A stretch of 64,000 bases of DNA from Haloactinopolyspora alba (GTDB lineage Bacteria; Actinomycetota; Actinomycetes; Jiangellales; Jiangellaceae): NCBI RefSeq assembly GCF_003014555.1, contig NZ_PYGE01000005.1:62001-126000 (forward strand). Reading direction: 5' to 3'. The notes under the pieces were generated by a model that made no database searches, had not been told where the DNA came from, and worked only from the letters and a program-made list of their open reading frames with translations. Within the stretch, counting starts at the first letter, position 1. Every line of letters begins with the position of its first letter. The translations under genes and the position numbers were made by a program. Below, piece by piece: positions 33,573 through 41,647 of the stretch.

Positions 33573-33785
33573 CGTACGCCGTACGCGTTTTGTTTGCGGG
33601 AGACGGCCAGCGTTTCCTGCATGGTGACGCTGCTGGCAACGAATGCCAGCTGTGTCGCCCCCTCGACATGCGGCCGCAAGCCTTGGCGTCGCGCGCGGAG
33701 CCGGTTTCGCGAGGCTCGAGGCGCGTGCCTCAGGTCGTCGGGCGCGCTTCAGTGCGTCGATGTGGTCGAGATCGTAATGCGGCAT
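33569..33785 (-). pseudogene. Frameshifted small gene upstream of the VOC remnant
   Basis: ATG 33785 opens MPHYDLDHIDALKR; the frame must then shift by one base to continue R-L-R-A-R-R-Q-G-L-R-P-H-V-E-G and TQLAFVASSVTMQETLAVSR, ending KQNAYGVR just before a stop that overlaps the VOC start as GTGA. The total, 217 bases, is one more than a multiple of three. About 71 residues would result. I do not recognise the family. The overlap suggests that it once formed an operon with the VOC gene. Confidence 0.5.
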
Positions 33786-36693
33786 GATGTGGCGGATGCC
33801 CGAGTCCGCGCCACCGGCCGAGCCGGATCCCGCGCCGGCGGCAGCGTGGGCGACCGTGACGTATCCGCGGCAGTTCCGCACGCACCAACGACAGGCGCTC
33901 GATGCCATCGACACGGCTGTCGCGTCCGGTGCGCGCCGGGCCTGGGTCGTGCTGCCACCGGGCGCCGGCAAGACGCTGGTCGGGCTCGAAGCCGCGCGTC
34001 GCGTCGGCCGGCCGATCGTGGCGTTCGGGCCGAACACCGCGATCCAGGGCCAGTGGCTCGCCGCCTGGCGGGAGTTCACGCCGGCGGCGTTGCCGGCCGG
34101 CACCGCGCGCGACCTGTCCGCGCCGGTCACCGCGCTGACCTACCAGTCGCTGGCGAACTTCGACCCGGACGCCGAGGTCGACGAGGACGGCCGTGCGCAC
34201 CTGCCGAAGGCGGGCGGCAAGCGTCGCGGCGGGCTACGCGATCGGCTGCACGACAACGGGCGCGCCCTGGTGGAGGCGCTCGAGAACGCCGGTCCGGTCA
34301 CGCTCGTCCTCGACGAGTGTCACCACCTGCTCGAGGTGTGGGGGCGGCTGCTGGCCGAACTGCTCGAGGACCTCCCGCAGGCCCACGTCATCGGCCTGAC
34401 CGGTACGCCGCCGGACACCCTGACGGCCGAGCAGTCCCGGCTCGTCGACGAGCTGTTCGGCTCCCCGCTCTACAGCACGTCCATCCCGTCGGTGGTGCGC
34501 GAAGGCAACCTCGCGCCGTTCGCCGAGCTCGCGTGGTTCACCGAGCCGACCCCGACCGAGTCACAGTGGCTGGCCGCGCAGGCCGAGCGGTTCGCCGAGC
34601 TCCGCACCGACCTGCTCGAGGCGGACACGGAGTTCCTGCCGTGGCTGGACCGCCGGTTCGTGTCGCGGCCGGTCAGCGGGCTCGGAGCCGAATCCCCGGC
34701 GGTGGCCTGGTCGAGGGTCGAACGCGACGAGCCCGAGCGAGCGGCCGCCGCACTACGGTTCCACCACGCCGGCCTGCTGGCGCTGCCGCCCGGGGCGGCC
34801 CTGCGCGAGGAACACCGGGTCGAGCCGACGGCGGACGACTGGGTCGCGCTGCTCGGTGAGTACCTCACGGCGCGGCTGCTGCCGTCGTCGGACCCGGACG
34901 ACCAGGCGGTGGTCGAGAAGATCCGGGCGGCGCTGCCGAGCGTCGGTTACCAGCTGACCAAACGCGGCATCCGCCGCGGCCGGTCGCCGGTCGACCGTGT
35001 GCTCGCCCGCAGCGAGGCGAAGACCGACGCGGCGGCCGAGATCATGGCCGCCGAATCGGACGCGCTCGGATCCCGGCTGCGCGGCCTGGTGCTGTGCGAC
35101 CACGAACGTGCGTCGGCGACGCTACCGGCCCGGTTGCGCGGCGTGCTGGACGCCGAGGCCGGTTCGGCGCGGCTGGTCCTGTCGAACCTGCTGGCCGATC
35201 CACGGACCGCTGCGCTGGAACCGGTGCTGATCACCGGCCGCGCCGTCGCCGCCGACGCCGGGACCGCCCGCAAGCTGGTGGCGTTCGTCGCCGAGCACGC
35301 ACCCGAGATCGAGCTGGACGAGATCCTGCCGGACGCCGTCGGCGCGGTCGACGTGACCGGACAGTGGAGTTCCCGCCGCTGGGTGCCGCTGGTGACCCGG
35401 TTCTACGAGACCGGCGCCGCGCAGGTGCTGGTCGGCACCCGCGCGCTGCTCGGCGAGGGGTGGGACGCGCGCGGCGTGAACACGCTGGTGGACCTGACGA
35501 CGGCGACCACGCCGACCGCGGTGGTCCAGACCCGCGGGCGGGCCCTGCGCGTCGACCCGGAGTGGCCGGAGAAGGTGGCCAACACCTGGACCGTCGTCTG
35601 CGTGTCCGAGGAACACCCCGGCGGGGCCGGCGACTGGCACCGGTTCGTCCGCAAGCATCACGGCTATTTCGCCGTCACCGACAACGGCGAGATCGCCTCC
35701 GGCGTCGGCCACGTCGACCCGTGGCTGTCGCCGTACGCGCCTCCGCCCGCGAGCACGTTCGCCGACGAGAACGAGGCGATGTGCGCCCGGGCGCAGAACC
35801 GCGCGCGAGTGCGCGAGCTGTGGCAGGTCGGCACCCCGTACCGCGACGAGCTGGTGCACACGATCCGCGTCATCCCGACCAGCCAGGCGCGGCGGACCGC
35901 GCCGCGGGAACCGGAACCAGGCGCGCCGCAGCCTCCCTCGTGGGTGTCCGCACGGGAAGCAGCGAGAAGGCCCTGGCCGGACCTCGGGGCCGGGCCGGCG
36001 CCGCCGCGTCGAGGTCTCGCCGCTTTGGCGACCGCCGTCGCGCTGATTGTCGGCGCCGTCGGGGTGGTGGCAGGGCTGTGGTGGCTCCCGGTGGCAATGG
36101 CGGCGGTGCCCGCCGCGGCGTGGTGGCGCTGGGTGTCCGCCCTCCGTGCCGCGAGCCTGGCGGCCGGGCGGGAACTGGCCGCGTTGGCCGACGGTCCGGA
36201 TCCGCTCGCGTTCGGCTACGCGGTGGCCGACGCCATGCAGGACCTGGGGCTTTCGGAGCGCGGAGCCGACGCCGTCAGCGGCGTCGTCGAGGCGGACGGC
36301 TCGTACACGATCGCGCTCAACGGCGTGGACATGGAGACGTCGCGCCGGTTCACGACCGCGCTGGACGAGGTGTTCGCGCCGCTGACCGCGCCCCGGTGGG
36401 TCATCGCCCGGTTCGTCACCGATCCGCTGCCGGACGACGACGCGGTGCGCGCTGCCGGGCTTGCCTGGCTGCGCAGGACGGCCGAGCCGAATGCGATCGT
36501 CTATCACGCGGTTCCGGCCGGGTTCTCGAGCAGCAGCGCCCGGGTGAACGCGTTCGTCCACGCGTGGAACCGCTGGGTGAGCACCGGTCTGGCCACCATG
36601 ATGACCGGGCCGGTCGCCGAATCCATCCTGGCCACGCATCGTGGCGCCGACCCGTTCGCTGCGACGACCGCCCTGCGGATCGACTGGAGCTGA
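33784..36693 (+). CDS. SF2 DEAD/DEAH-type helicase with C-terminal membrane segments
   Basis: A 969-residue protein. The SF2 core has Q/I-region FRTHQRQALDAIDTA, Walker A VVLPPGAGKTLVGLEAARR (near residue 58), DECHH box in LVLDECHHLLEVW (near 176), motif III-like LTGTP, and C-terminal motifs VLVGTRALLGEGWDARG and QTRGRALR (near 581). This resembles the ResIII/XPB-like group. After residue 700 come a Pro-rich linker and hydrophobic segments at about 742-785 (LAALATAVALIVGAVGVVAG, WWLPVAMAAVPAAAWW), then a 180-residue domain with no recognised motif. ATG 33796 is an alternative start. The role is unknown; DNA or RNA remodelling at the membrane is an inference. Confidence 0.82.
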   Translation: MMWRMPESAPPAEPDPAPAAAWATVTYPRQFRTHQRQALDAIDTAVASGARRAWVVLPPGAGKTLVGLEAARRVGRPIVAFGPNTAIQGQWLAAWREFTPAALPAGTARDLSAPVTALTYQSLANFDPDAEVDEDGRAHLPKAGGKRRGGLRDRLHDNGRALVEALENAGPVTLVLDECHHLLEVWGRLLAELLEDLPQAHVIGLTGTPPDTLTAEQSRLVDELFGSPLYSTSIPSVVREGNLAPFAELAWFTEPTPTESQWLAAQAERFAELRTDLLEADTEFLPWLDRRFVSRPVSGLGAESPAVAWSRVERDEPERAAAALRFHHAGLLALPPGAALREEHRVEPTADDWVALLGEYLTARLLPSSDPDDQAVVEKIRAALPSVGYQLTKRGIRRGRSPVDRVLARSEAKTDAAAEIMAAESDALGSRLRGLVLCDHERASATLPARLRGVLDAEAGSARLVLSNLLADPRTAALEPVLITGRAVAADAGTARKLVAFVAEHAPEIELDEILPDAVGAVDVTGQWSSRRWVPLVTRFYETGAAQVLVGTRALLGEGWDARGVNTLVDLTTATTPTAVVQTRGRALRVDPEWPEKVANTWTVVCVSEEHPGGAGDWHRFVRKHHGYFAVTDNGEIASGVGHVDPWLSPYAPPPASTFADENEAMCARAQNRARVRELWQVGTPYRDELVHTIRVIPTSQARRTAPREPEPGAPQPPSWVSAREAARRPWPDLGAGPAPPRRGLAALATAVALIVGAVGVVAGLWWLPVAMAAVPAAAWWRWVSALRAASLAAGRELAALADGPDPLAFGYAVADAMQDLGLSERGADAVSGVVEADGSYTIALNGVDMETSRRFTTALDEVFAPLTAPRWVIARFVTDPLPDDDAVRAAGLAWLRRTAEPNAIVYHAVPAGFSSSSARVNAFVHAWNRWVSTGLATMMTGPVAESILATHRGADPFAATTALRIDWS

Positions 36694-36768
36694 TCCAGTC
36701 CGCCGAACCGACGCTGTCGGAGCCGGCACGTAGCGTCCGTCCTCCGAGTCGGATGGAGGAGATGCTGA

Positions 36769-37998
36769 ATGACCGTGGCCGCCGACGACACCGTGTCGAC
36801 ACTGCGCTGGCGGGGCGGATACGGACGGTTGTGGTCGGCGGCGGTGCTGTCGCGGTTCGGCGACGCCGTCCGCAACGTCGCCGTGCCCGTCGTCGCGGCC
36901 GGTCTCACCACGTCGCCGTTCGTGCTGTCGCTGGTCTCCGCGGCCGGGTATCTGCCGTGGCTGCTGTTCGGGCTGCTCGGCGGTGCGCTGGCCGACCGGG
37001 TCGACCGGCGGCGCGCGATGTGGACCGTCGACGTCATCCGAGGCGTCCTGGTCGCCGTGTTCGCGGTGTCGCTGGTGGTGGGTGAGTCGCACATCGCGGT
37101 GCTGATGGCCTTCGCGTTCAGCCTCACGACGATGCAGACGCTGTTCGACAACGCCGCGACGGCCATTCTGCCGACGCTCGTGCCGCGCGGCGCGCTGTCG
37201 TCGGCCAACGCCCGGCTGATGACCGCGCAGTCACTCGCGGGGACGTTCCTGGGCGCGCCGGTGGCTGGGGTGCTGATCGCCACCGACCCCGCGGTGCCGT
37301 TCGCCGTGGACGCGGCGACGTACCTCGTCGCGGCGGCGCTGATCGCCTCACTGCCGCGGCCCGCCGTGCCCGCCGCACCGCCGGGTGGCACGACACTGCG
37401 AACACAGATCGCGGAAGGGCTTCGCCGGTTGTGGCGTGACCGCCTGCTGCGGGCGATCTGCACGGCCAATCTGCTCGCCAACATGGTCGTCGGTGGGCTC
37501 ACGGCGTTGCTGGTGCTCATCGTCACCCAGTGGGCGGGTGCGTCGGAGACGACATTCGGCGTGGTCGTCGCCGCGTACGGCGCCGGCGCGGTTCTCGGCG
37601 GCCTGGTGGCGACGCGGCTGGGCCGATGGGTCGGTGGCGTCCGGGTGCTCGTGCTGGCGCTGGTCGTCCAGGTGGCGTGCCTGACGGGCATCGGCACCGT
37701 GGCGCACGCGGTGGCGACAGCCGCGGGGCTCGCCGCCTTCGGGTTCGCGGGCATGCTCGTCAACGTGCACACGGTGACGTTGATCCAGCGCCGCGTGCCC
37801 GGGGAGATGCTCGGGCGGGTCAGCGCCGCCAGCCGGACCGTCGCCGTCGGCGGCGCGCCGCTGGGCGCACTGCTGGCCGGGACGCTCGCCGAGGCCACGG
37901 ACGTCAACGTGCCCGCGGTCGCCGGTGCTGGCCTCGTCGCGATCGCCGCGGTCGTCGTGGTTCGCGGGGCGGCGTCCGATCGGCTGACACCGATGTGA
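36769..37998 (+). CDS. MFS transporter (drug/siderophore exporter type)
   Basis: A 409-residue membrane protein with about 12 hydrophobic segments. GYGRLWSAAVLSRFGDAVRN opens the protein and LLGGALADRVDRRRAMWTVD is the MFS loop 2-3 signature; LVPRGALSSANARLMTAQSL and LIQRRVPGEMLGRVSAASRT are typical of the EntS/Tap-like exporter group. A GGAGGAG ribosome site lies nine bases before ATG 36769. TAGCGT at 36731-36736 is a possible -10. Substrate unknown. It follows the helicase on the same strand after 75 bases but appears to have its own promoter. Confidence 0.88.
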   Translation: MTVAADDTVSTLRWRGGYGRLWSAAVLSRFGDAVRNVAVPVVAAGLTTSPFVLSLVSAAGYLPWLLFGLLGGALADRVDRRRAMWTVDVIRGVLVAVFAVSLVVGESHIAVLMAFAFSLTTMQTLFDNAATAILPTLVPRGALSSANARLMTAQSLAGTFLGAPVAGVLIATDPAVPFAVDAATYLVAAALIASLPRPAVPAAPPGGTTLRTQIAEGLRRLWRDRLLRAICTANLLANMVVGGLTALLVLIVTQWAGASETTFGVVVAAYGAGAVLGGLVATRLGRWVGGVRVLVLALVVQVACLTGIGTVAHAVATAAGLAAFGFAGMLVNVHTVTLIQRRVPGEMLGRVSAASRTVAVGGAPLGALLAGTLAEATDVNVPAVAGAGLVAIAAVVVVRGAASDRLTPM

Positions 37999-38049
37999 GA
38001 ACAGCCACGTCAGCTGGCCCGCGGACCGGCACGGCCGGTAGAGTCGAGC

Positions 38050-38184
38050 ACAGCGAAGGGGAGTAGCCCCCAATGTCGCGGTCGACAGACTGACGCCCTC
38101 GTGGCGTCCGGCCGCGCGGCCTCCGCGAGAGGCGGGCGAGACCTTCGGCCCTGGCAGTAGTGCCGGGCCGAAGTCTCGTGCACT
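38050..38184 (+). promoter_or_regulatory. yybP-ykoY manganese riboswitch
   Basis: The RNA holds the family landmarks: GGGGAGTAG at 38058-38066, a GACAGACTGACG region, and the conserved 3' stem in which GAGACCTTCGGCCC (from 38138) pairs with GGGCCGAAGTCTC (38165-38177). It ends about 30 bases before the start of a TMEM165/GDT1 transporter gene, the usual client of this Mn2+ sensor. A G-rich SD (CGGAAGGA) follows. Established knowledge is that Mn2+ binding raises expression of such exporters; the exact switch here is not resolved. Confidence 0.88.
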
Positions 38185-38215
38185 TCCGGTCCGGTACGTG
38201 ATCGGAAGGACGTGG

Positions 38216-38803
38216 ATGGCCGACCTGTGGGCGGCGTTCCTGCTCAGTTTCGGCGTGGTCTTCGTCGCCGAGCTCGGCGACAAGTCGCAACTGATGGCGA
38301 TGGCCTTCGCCACCCGGTACCGCGCGTGGCACGTGCTGGCCGGCATCACCATCGCCACCACCCTGGTGCACCTGGCATCCGTGGCCATCGGATTCGGGGT
38401 CGGCTCGGCGCTGCCCACCGGGTGGATCTCGCTGATTGCGGCGGTCGCGTTCTTCGGTTTCGCCGCGTGGACGTGGCGCGGCGACACGCTGACCGACGCC
38501 GAGCAGGAACGTGCCGCGCGGACCACCCGGATGGCCGTCGTCGCCGTCGGCACCGCGTTCTTCCTGGCCGAGCTGGGGGACAAGACCATGCTCGCCACCA
38601 TCACGCTCGCCACCCAGCACGACTGGGTGGGCGTGTGGATCGGGTCGACCATCGGGATGGTCGCCGCCGACGCCCTGGCCATCGTCGTCGGGCGGGTGTT
38701 GCATCGGCAGCTGTCCGAGGAGCTGATCCGCTACGGCGCGGCCGCGCTGTTCGCCCTGTTCGGCGTGTGGATGCTGATCGAGGGCCTGGTGGAGGTCACG
38801 TAG
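38216..38803 (+). CDS. TMEM165/GDT1 family transporter (putative Mn2+ exporter)
   Basis: A 195-residue membrane protein with two copies of the family motif: FVAELGDKSQLMAMAFATRY near residue 16 and FLAELGDKTMLATITLATQ near 118, each leading a set of three membrane helices. The E-x-G-D-K-S/T repeats line the ion path. Bacterial members export manganese. ATG 38216 follows CGGAAGGA at good spacing; an upstream in-frame start near 38198 would overlap this site. The yybP-ykoY riboswitch directly upstream supports Mn2+ as the signal and probable substrate. Confidence 0.9.
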   Translation: MADLWAAFLLSFGVVFVAELGDKSQLMAMAFATRYRAWHVLAGITIATTLVHLASVAIGFGVGSALPTGWISLIAAVAFFGFAAWTWRGDTLTDAEQERAARTTRMAVVAVGTAFFLAELGDKTMLATITLATQHDWVGVWIGSTIGMVAADALAIVVGRVLHRQLSEELIRYGAAALFALFGVWMLIEGLVEVT

Positions 38804-38810
38804 GCGGCTT

Positions 38811-39095
38811 TTACAGCACTTCGACGCGGGCGTGGTGCCCACTGGCTCGGCCGACGCGGGCGTCGCGCGTGACCAGCGGACAGTCCAACGCTTCGGCCAG
38901 TGCCACGTACGAGGCGTCGTAGGCGGACAGGTTGTGTCCCAGGTGCAATGTCCGGCGACGAAAAGCGTCCGACGCCCACCATCGTTCGACGGGCAGATCA
39001 TCGAAATCGGTCAGCACGTCGTGTGCCCGTGAATCGCTGAGGTGACCGCCGATTCTCAGGCCACGAACCGCGGAGACCACCTCGTAGTCGAGCCC
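38811..39095 (-). pseudogene. VapC-like PIN-domain toxin, 5' truncated
   Basis: The frame reads L-D-Y-E-V-V-S-A-V-R-G-L then NLSAYDASYVALAEALDCPL and TRDARVGRASGHHARVEVL, the C-terminal two thirds of a PIN nuclease. The first 40-45 residues with the leading catalytic Asp are missing: in frame, the codons begin directly after the TGA stop of xthA. GTG 39080 could start a short product. No antitoxin gene is adjacent. The toxin is almost certainly inactive. Confidence 0.75.
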
Positions 39096-39098
39096 GGA

Positions 39099-39962
39099 TC
39101 AGCGGGACTGTGGCAGCTTCACCGAGCCGCGCTTGACCGCGGGTGCGGACGGGGGTGGCACCATCGGGCCGATGTCGCCGTCGGGTGCTTCGTCCAGGTC
39201 GACGATCACCGGCGCGTGATCGCTGGGCCCGGAGCCCTTGCGGGCGTAGCGGTCCACCCACGCAGCCTGGACACGCTCGGCCACCGGGTCGCCGGCCAGC
39301 ATCAGATCGATGCGCATGCCCAGGTCCTTGTGGAACATGCCCGCGCGGTAGTCCCAGTACGTGAAGACGCGGTCGTCCGGCCAGCGGTCACGGACCACGT
39401 CGTGCAGGCCCAGTGCCTGCAGCTCGCCCAGGGCGTTGCGCTCTGGCGGCGTGACGTGTGTGTGCCCCGCGTAGGCATCGGGATCGAACACGTCCGCGTC
39501 GGTGGGCGCGATGTTCATGTCGCCGCACAGCAGCGCGTGGTCGGGTCCGGCTTCGACGACGTCGCGCAACGCGGCCAGCCACGCGAGCTTGTAGTGGTAG
39601 TGCTCCGAGTCGGGCTCGCGGCCGTTCGGCACGTACAGCGAGTGCACCCGGACGCCGCCGCAGGTCGCCGCGACCGCCCGCGCCTCCTGATGCGGGAATC
39701 CGGGTGCGCCGGCAACGCCGGTCACGACGTCGTCGACGCCGACACGGGACAGGATGGCCACGCCGTTCCAGCGGCCCTCGCCGTGCACGGCGATCTCGTA
39801 GCCGCGCTCGTGCAGCTCGTCGCCGAGCAGGTCGACGAACGCGTCGTCGGCCAGTTTGGTCTCCTGCAGGCAGACCACGTCGGGACGGCGCTGGTCCAGC
39901 CACGGCAGCAACCGCGGAACCCGCTGCTTCACCGAGTTGACGTTCCACGTCGCGACTCTCAT
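39099..39962 (-). CDS. xthA: Exodeoxyribonuclease III
   Basis: A 287-residue endonuclease/exonuclease/phosphatase-fold enzyme for AP-site and 3'-end repair. Active-site segments are ATWNVNSVKQRVPRLL, CLQETKLAD, VHSLYVPNGREPDSEHY, ALLCGDMNIAPTDADVFDP, MRIDLMLAGDPVAE and GPSDHAPVIVDLDEAP. ATG 39962 is fixed by the conserved start M-R-V-A-T-W-N and by a TAACGT -10 at 39971-39976, eight bases upstream, which gives a leaderless mRNA. The acidic/Pro-rich C-terminal tail of about 25 residues is not conserved in the family. Confidence 0.95.
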   Translation of the reverse strand: MRVATWNVNSVKQRVPRLLPWLDQRRPDVVCLQETKLADDAFVDLLGDELHERGYEIAVHGEGRWNGVAILSRVGVDDVVTGVAGAPGFPHQEARAVAATCGGVRVHSLYVPNGREPDSEHYHYKLAWLAALRDVVEAGPDHALLCGDMNIAPTDADVFDPDAYAGHTHVTPPERNALGELQALGLHDVVRDRWPDDRVFTYWDYRAGMFHKDLGMRIDLMLAGDPVAERVQAAWVDRYARKGSGPSDHAPVIVDLDEAPDGDIGPMVPPPSAPAVKRGSVKLPQSR

Positions 39963-39984
39963 CGAACCCCACGTTAGCTCCGGC

Positions 39985-40004
39985 GCGCTGCCGCCCGGCA
40001 GCGC
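39985..40004 (-). terminator. 8-bp tetraloop hairpin after pmt
   Basis: GCGCTGCC, loop GCCC and GGCAGCGC form a compact hairpin six bases beyond the pmt stop and just upstream of the xthA promoter. It most likely terminates pmt. Confidence 0.75.
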
Positions 40005-40009
40005 CCGGG

Positions 40010-41587
40010 TCAGATCCAGCTGTCGAACCACATCCGCTGGTGCCAGTCGTCGTACGGGATCACCTGATCGACGTGGATCGGGTAGAACCAGGCCGCGATC
40101 GCGACGACGACCAGGACGTAACCGCCGGCCACGGCAGCGCCGAACGCACGTCGCCGCGGGGACGCGTCCGGCTCGCCGAGGATCTTCCCGAGCGCGAACG
40201 TCACAGCCAGCACGAGGAACGGCGCGATCAGCACCGCGTAGAAGTAGAAGATCGTCCGGTCGGTGAAGAACAGCCACGGCACCCAGGTGGCGACAACGCC
40301 GGCCAGAATGGCCCCGGCCCGCCAGTCGCGGCGGAAGAACCACCACCACAGGCAGGCCACCAGCGCGGCACAGGCCCCCCACCACAGCGGCGGGGTTCCC
40401 AGCGCGAGCACGGCCTGGCTGCAGCGGTCGGCCTCACAGCCGGACTGGCCCGCGTCCAGTCCCTGGTAGTCGAACGACACCGGGCGGCCCAGGTACAGCC
40501 AGCTCCAGGCTTGTGAGGCGTAGTCGTGCTCGCTGCTCAGCCCGGTGTGGAAGTTCCACATGTCGGCGTGGTAGTTCCACAGGCTGCGCAGCCAGTCCGG
40601 CATCAGGACGCCCAGCCCGGTGGCCGGATTCGACTCCGCCCACTGCCGGCCCCATCCGTTGTCCGAGGTGATCCAGCCGGACCACGAGGCGATGTACGTC
40701 GCCAGCGCCGGGCCGATCATCGTCACGAACGCGACCGGGCCGTCGCGCAGCAGCGTGTTCAGCACCGGGCTGCGGATGCCTGCCGCGCGGCGTGCGCCGA
40801 CCTCCCAGAGCACGGTCATGAGCCCGAACACGGCGACGGCGTAGATGCCGCTCCACTTGGTTCCGCAGGCCAGGCCCAGGGCGATGCCGGCCACCAGTCG
40901 CCAGGGCCGCCACGCGAACACCGGACCGTCACCGAGCGGGCCGCTCGCTCTGGCCGCGAAGGCGGCGAACTTCTCCCGCATCCGGTCGCGGTCGACCAGC
41001 AGGCACGCGAACGCCGCGACGACGAACATCGTGAGAATCCCGTCCAGCACCGCGGTACGGCTCATGGTGATGGACAGCCCGTCGACTGCCAGCAGCAGGC
41101 CGGCCACGCAGCCGAGCAGGGTGGAGCGGAACATCCGCCGGCCCACCCGGGCCACCAGAATGACCGTGACGACGCCGGCGAGCGCCGTGGCCAGGCGCCA
41201 GCCGGCGGGTTCCATGCCCAGCAGCCGGATGCCCTGGGCGATGAGGAACTTGCCCACGGGAGGATGCACGACGAACGACGCCTCGTCGGTGAAGACGTCC
41301 AGGTTGCCGTTCAGGATCCGCTCGTCCGCGTCCTCGACGAACGAGCGGGCGTAGCCGAACTTCAGCTGGGACAGCGCGTCCTTCGCGTAGTACGTCTCAT
41401 CGAAGATGATCTTGTGCGGACGTCCGAGGTCGACCAGCCGCAGGACCGCGGCCACCGCCCCGACCAGCAGCGGGCCGATCCACCCCCAGACGCGGTCGGT
41501 GGGCATCGGCCGGTTGAGGCGAGCCCGCAACGTGCCGGCGAGTCCGCCGGCGTCCGTCGTCTCGGGGGCGTCTACCGTCTGGGCCAC
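40010..41587 (-). CDS. pmt: Polyprenyl-phosphate-mannose--protein mannosyltransferase
   Basis: A 525-residue GT39 membrane enzyme that mannosylates exported proteins at Ser/Thr from polyprenyl-phosphate mannose. The catalytic acidic pair is in KIIFDETYYAKDALSQLKFG (near residue 62); VVHPPVGKFLIAQGIRLLGM and CGTKWSGIYAV are hallmark segments, and about 10-11 membrane helices follow the family pattern. GTG 41587 is the start, with TAGGAT at 41594-41599 six bases upstream giving a leaderless transcript. It is divergent from rsmI, a conserved arrangement in actinomycetes. Confidence 0.94.
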   Translation of the reverse strand: MAQTVDAPETTDAGGLAGTLRARLNRPMPTDRVWGWIGPLLVGAVAAVLRLVDLGRPHKIIFDETYYAKDALSQLKFGYARSFVEDADERILNGNLDVFTDEASFVVHPPVGKFLIAQGIRLLGMEPAGWRLATALAGVVTVILVARVGRRMFRSTLLGCVAGLLLAVDGLSITMSRTAVLDGILTMFVVAAFACLLVDRDRMREKFAAFAARASGPLGDGPVFAWRPWRLVAGIALGLACGTKWSGIYAVAVFGLMTVLWEVGARRAAGIRSPVLNTLLRDGPVAFVTMIGPALATYIASWSGWITSDNGWGRQWAESNPATGLGVLMPDWLRSLWNYHADMWNFHTGLSSEHDYASQAWSWLYLGRPVSFDYQGLDAGQSGCEADRCSQAVLALGTPPLWWGACAALVACLWWWFFRRDWRAGAILAGVVATWVPWLFFTDRTIFYFYAVLIAPFLVLAVTFALGKILGEPDASPRRRAFGAAVAGGYVLVVVAIAAWFYPIHVDQVIPYDDWHQRMWFDSWI

Positions 41588-41647
41588 CGGGTCATCCTAC
41601 GAGCGCCGCCTGAGAAGCCGATGAACCGGATGCGAGAGGATTGACCG

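Noticed and set aside
36740-36760. Hairpin TCCTCC/GGAGGA hiding the ribosome site of the MFS gene
   Set aside because: The likely -10 box (TAGCGT, 36731-36736) puts the transcription start inside the left arm, so the hairpin would probably not form in the mRNA.
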